64,000 nucleotides of DNA from Solenopsis invicta. Taxonomy: Eukaryota > Arthropoda > Insecta > Hymenoptera > Formicidae. The notes under the pieces were generated by a model, which saw only the letters and a list, made by a program, of their open reading frames with translations, was not told the DNA's origin and searched no databases. Position 1 is the first letter of the stretch, and every line of letters starts with the position of its first letter. This document shows, in pieces, positions 59,798 to 64,000 of the stretch. The stretch covers positions 18,769,231 through 18,833,230 of the forward strand of contig NC_052671.1 of NCBI RefSeq assembly GCF_016802725.1, written 5' to 3'. The position numbers and the translations under genes are program-made.

Positions 59798-60479
59798 TTA
59801 AAAAGTTTGTTGTACATTAAAACATTAAAATAATTATATCTTTTACATTTTTATTTTTGATATTAATTTCTTTATAATACCATTTCCTCATACAAACTTT
59901 TATTAATATTTCACTTTAATATAACAGAAGTAAACACTCCTCGCAAGACATAAAAACAAATTTTTACAAATGATTGCGGAAATTTCCGATTATTATAACT
60001 ATTTGAGCGATTGAAAATTGCCTATATCTAATTACAACGTAGTTAAACGGTATTCTAATAATATATATTATGTAGCATTACATAAACAAAAAAATTTTAA
60101 CTCTTAAATTTCATAATATTACATAATATTTAGAATTTATATAATATTAGATAAACAAAAAAGTGTTTAATTCTTAAATTTTATAATATCACATATGTAG
60201 AATCATAGGTAAGAATTAATTTGTACTTTTGATATAACACACATCTATTTGGATTTTCTTTCCCTTTGTGTCTTAATATTTTCAATCAAAACACAAAAGG
60301 AAAGAAATAAACTTTTAAAGATTTTCAACAATCATATGCATATCCATTGTCTTGCTACTGTGTGTGCGGCTTTTATTTTCTTTCTCTATGTATTCTTTAC
60401 GTTAGAGATTAAACATTCTAAATCGTATACAAAGAAACTTAGTCAAAATTTTTACAGTAATATTGTAACATTGTAGAAT
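59798..60479. other. intergenic, no feature seen
   Basis: AT-rich sequence between the hairpin MITE and the P-type relic. No gene or bounded element was recognised. Confidence 0.45.
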
Positions 60480-63400
60480 ATTGACTTCCCAAACATATAG
60501 TAACTTCTCAACAAGATAGTAAATAATTTTAATCTTTTCTATTTTTTCAAATGAGTCTCTCAGTTCTCGAAATGTAATTTCAGCTTTCATGATAGTTTTT
60601 AAACAAGAATCTGATACCTTGCACAAGCTATTATCTCTATATAATAACTTCGAAAATCTACAACAATCGAAAATGGATGAGAATCTGTGCCTTGCCACAG
60701 AACAGATTTGTAACATGTATCACATATTTTCATGCTTTTTTAACGGAATGTACAATTGCTCCAGCAATATCATACATAATGGGCTATTCCCAAGAATCAA
60801 TTAAATTCATGTGACTATCTTGTAATTCTGGAATATTAATGGCAACACCTTCCATGAAAACATCTACTTTTTCTGCTTTTTGTCTAGCTGCTGCTATTTC
60901 CTGTGACGTTTTTAAGAAATCTAACTTTACTTATTCAACATTATCATCTTTCTCATCATCATTGTAACTTGTAATTTTAAAGCATGAGCAAACTTGAGTG
61001 ATTGTAATAACTTTTAAATTTTGCTTAACAAGAAAAAGTTTGGAATAGGTTGCCTAAATCTTAAAAGAGAAAATAGATTTTCGAGGCAATCTTGCGTGAA
61101 ACGGTCTGTTAAAAAAAAATTTATTCCCGTTTTCATTTAAAAAATATTGCTGCAACTCGATAATGCTTTCTGTTGCCATTATTACTCCAGTACTGGCTTC
61201 CAGTGTCCTTTTTTCCCTATTAACATGGAACGAAATATTTGCTGAGTTTTCCTTAGATGAGCAATAACATCATTATACATCTTAATATTGGATTTACTGA
61301 GCGCAAAGATACGAGATCTATTTGTCATGATGTTAAACCAACTGTTAAAGATTATAATTTTGAATATCTCTACGTTACGAATCGATATTGAATTACTTTT
61401 ATCACGCGTTTCAAACTTCATTGTTTTATATTTAATAGCACGTTGCCTAGTTACTTATTATCATTAACTTTTTGTTACAAGAGCATAATATTAAAATAAA
61501 GACTTTATTTTGTGCAATAATTGCTTCAATTTAACATTTTTATATACAGTCCACATCAATTAACACCAACGATCCACAAGATTAATAAGAAAAGCTGTAG
61601 TTTCAAATAAATTATCACTTATATAATTGGCATAAGTTTTTAATGCTGTTTCTGTTCTTTTATTTAAAACTGAACTAGCGGTAGACACTCTCATCTTGTT
61701 ATATTGATTTTTGCAGTGTAAATTAGTATCTTTGAGTCTATAAGCTATTTTCAATTCATGCTTGTTCTCATGATGCAGTAATGTTTCAATATGTTGAATA
61801 TCTACTAAAGAATTAGATAAATTATTTGCGGCACAGATATCTGCAGGAAAATAATTTTATTATTTTCCAACATATGTTTAATATTCTTAAACAAATGTAC
61901 TGGATCAGGAATAAAATATAATCTATTTGCTGGTCTAACAAGGTGTATAATGCTTGTTTTTACATATTCTTTGGTACAACCAACTCCGAATTCTGCATTC
62001 CACATGGCTTTGTTGTCACTGCCCATATCGCTGATCACTGAGTTGACACGCAGATCAATATTTTCTGCCTTTTCAATTAAAGTGAAAATGATTGTTTTTA
62101 ATGCATTTTCTGTAGCATTTACATCTTGTATTTTGCATTCGCAATCTGCCGTACCAGTAAAATAATAAGCAACAGTAATCTTCCATCTACGAGAAATTCC
62201 TGCCAATAAAATAACTAAAACTTTTGTTGCAATTCCTGAGTGTGCAGGAAAAGTGCAGTATCCAATCATTCTTTGTATTAATGGATCAAACACTTCGCTA
62301 GGTTTTATTGACATTTCATCAAGTACCATTACACATTCTCTTTCTTCTATGGTCATACAAGGTACTTCAATCTTCATCATGTCAAACACTTCTAATAGAA
62401 TACCGCTATTAAATTTTAAATGAAATAATTGTCTTTGCAATGTCCGAATGCTAGGATAAATAGGAAGACGCTTAACAAAATCGGTGTAACCTTGTGTTCC
62501 CCATTTCATTTTAAAAACAAGAGCATCTTTTATAGTAGCAAAGCTCTATTTTAATCCATTATTTGATTTTCTATTTAAAGCTTCTATTTGATCTAGATGC
62601 AACTTCTTGTCAAGAATACCATAAATCTTGTTTTTATTTTTTTTCAAGAGTTTTACTTGTTTGTAATGAGCTGCATACTTGTGTTTAGTGACAGAATACA
62701 TTTTATAAACTTTATTACTAGTTTTTTTAATAATATTATGCTGCTTTTCAAGGCTTTCAATTCTTTTCTGTTTCTCAGCTATCTCTTTCTTTAATGCCTC
62801 AACGATTGTTACAAAATTATCAGCAGAAATATTGTTATATTCAAATTTATTTGTTTGAATACTGATATCAAACATATCTGTTTGAGTGCTGATATTATGA
62901 CGTTCAAATGTATTAGTTTGAGTACTGACATTATTATATTCAAATATATTTGTTTGAGTGCTGATATTATGACGTTCAAATGTATTAGTTTGAGTATTGA
63001 CATTATTATATTCAAATATATTTGTTTGAGTGTTGACATTTTCTGTTAGATTAGATTGTATAAAACTTTCGTCATTTTCTATAGGTATATCAGATTTGTT
63101 AACTGGACAAAATAAGAATGACTGTGTAACTTCTATTGGCATAGAGTCATTTAAAAAAGAATAATCAGGATGGCTCAAAGAAGTATTATTACTTGATTCA
63201 GATGATTCAGTAATTCCTTTATCTACTGTAGAGTCTCTAACAGAAGACACTTGAGATTGCAATTTCTTTGATAAAACAGATGTTGAACAATCTGAATCAT
63301 GTAAAACGATTGATTTTTTCGCATGAAAAACATTAGTAATATACGATAAATAAACTTTAGTTTTAGAAGTTTGAAATCCTTTCAATGATGCCTTTAAATG

Positions 63401-63559
63401 CTCTGCATTTTCCATGTATTTTAATGTTTCTCTTTGTAGCTCTGGATTTTCAAATGACTGGTTTTCTAATGACTCTTGTTGCAAACTGGGTATAGCTGTG
63501 TTTTTTAATATTTTCTTGCCATCCTGTCGCTTCTCATAACAATTTAGAGCAAAGTGCAA
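60480..63559 (-). pseudogene. P-element/THAP9-type transposase relic
   Basis: After a CAG acceptor at 63560-63562 the coding exon starts with the end of a THAP domain (LHFALNCYEK...LKNTAIPSL), so the N-terminal THAP exon lies outside this stretch. Then come a repeat region with TQT motifs (62852-63031), a leucine/lysine coiled coil, and, after an in-frame TAG near 62546, the catalytic RNase-H-like part (GYTDFVKRLPIYPS, VMVLDEMSIKP, ISDMGSDN, DPVHLFKNIKHML). A frameshift near 61815 leads to ELKIAYRLKD and KMRVSTASSVLNKR. Further frame changes expose GHWKPVLE and RFTQDCLENLFS near 61190-61050, and an AGAIVHS segment near 60770. This order matches P-superfamily transposases. At least one stop and several frameshifts make it inactive. 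No terminal repeats were identified. Confidence 0.85.
62852..63031 (-). repeat. 36-bp tandem repeats encoding spaced TQT motifs
   Basis: Five TQT triplets (residues 183, 195, 207, 219 and 231 of the open frame) are exactly 12 residues apart, followed by a degenerate IQT at 240. Units alternate between IFEYN and TFERHN endings, giving a 72-bp higher-order repeat. The flanking frame continues directly into a coiled coil. Confidence 0.9.
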
Positions 63560-63595
63560 CTGAAAATATATATACAAAATAACAGATATATGTTA

Positions 63596-63882
63596 TATTG
63601 GGAGGGTTCCGATAACGCACATCCCGATAGCCCACCAACCTATCATCTTGACTTATCTAACTCAATCTACGGAAAATCTCTAGGCATCTGCCATTAGGTT
63701 TGTTCGAGTTGCTTGAAATCCCCAAAAATTTTTGCACTCAAGATGAGATAAATATATATTCGATCGTAAGAAAGAGAGAGACGATAAAGAAATTAATTCA
63801 AAAAGGGCAGCAACACGAACAGGCCTATTGTGAGTGGTTTGTGTGCTATCGGGATGTGCGTTATCGGGACCCGCCGTATTAT
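63596..63882. mobile_element. MITE with CCGATAACGCACATCCCGATAG inverted ends
   Basis: The left end (GGGAGGGTTCCGATAACGCA) and right end (reverse complement GGCGGGTCCCGATAACGCAC) are inverted over about 45 bp. The interior of about 195 bp has no meaningful ORF. It lies immediately upstream of the P-type transposase exon, in what would be its intron. Confidence 0.75.
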
Positions 63883-63932
63883 ATCATATAAAAAGTAAAA
63901 TCATATTACATTAGAATGTCATATGAGTCGAT

Positions 63933-64000
63933 ATTCATAGTCAGTACTTATTTCAAAACTGTCTTAAATATAAGAATCAACTATCAATATACCGGCTATA
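63933..64000. mobile_element. MITE, GATATTCATAGT family, copy 3 (at window edge)
   Basis: CGATATTCATAGTCAGTACT and the inverted AATCAACTATCAATATACCGG show a third, shorter member of the family at 33845 and 46063. It may continue past the window. Confidence 0.45.

Overview
This is an AT-rich insect nuclear window. The organism is probably a hymenopteran such as an ant; I infer this from the genome style (many small MITEs, Penelope-like, copia, hAT and P-type elements) and the encoded proteins, not from a diagnostic marker. Three host genes can be assembled exon by exon with consistent splice phases. (1) The 3' part of TMEM245 lies on + (exons 410-594, 666-766, 4621-4923, 9554-9752). (2) A complete lysosomal-type beta-mannosidase (GH2) lies on - (11 coding exons, 33427 down to 13459, 925 aa). 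(3) A complete gene of about 721 aa lies on - (6 coding exons, 57299 down to 39524); its paired zinc fingers and basic C-terminus resemble RAP80/UIMC1 of the BRCA1-A complex. A small spliced coiled-coil gene may sit on + at 58866-59563.

The rest is introns and intergenic DNA filled with mobile elements. TMEM245 introns hold a decayed non-LTR retrotransposon (about 1130-4140) and a Penelope-like element (PLE). The PLE consists of two oppositely oriented copies enclosed by one 13-bp target-site duplication (5690-8810). Intron 8 of the beta-mannosidase gene (17313-26002) holds a very young Ty1/copia element (17369-22020; LTRs differ at 1 of 220 bases). It also holds a Tc1-like relic split by a non-autonomous hAT element (23678-25490). 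That hAT carries a long foldback and a complete-looking 5S rRNA gene with a TATA box at -32 and a T8 terminator. A piggyBac-type MITE with TTAA ends lies at 27122-28089.

Between the two minus-strand genes, and inside the large last intron of the RAP80-like gene, are many foldback and hAT-type elements (34225-34721, 38066-38608, 41162-42202, 42241-43737, 43781-45303). A second PLE (50053-51835), also with inverted ends, lies in another intron. Upstream of the RAP80-like start codon are three different MITE families, the small + gene, and a P-element/THAP9-type transposase relic (60480-63559, -). The relic has a stop codon, frameshifts and five perfectly spaced TQT motifs.

The most noteworthy observations are the 5S rRNA cassette inside a hAT element, the inverted PLE composite with hammerhead-like cores, and the periodic LC8-type TQT motifs in the P-type transposase. 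No prokaryotic features, CRISPR arrays or convincing tRNA genes were seen.
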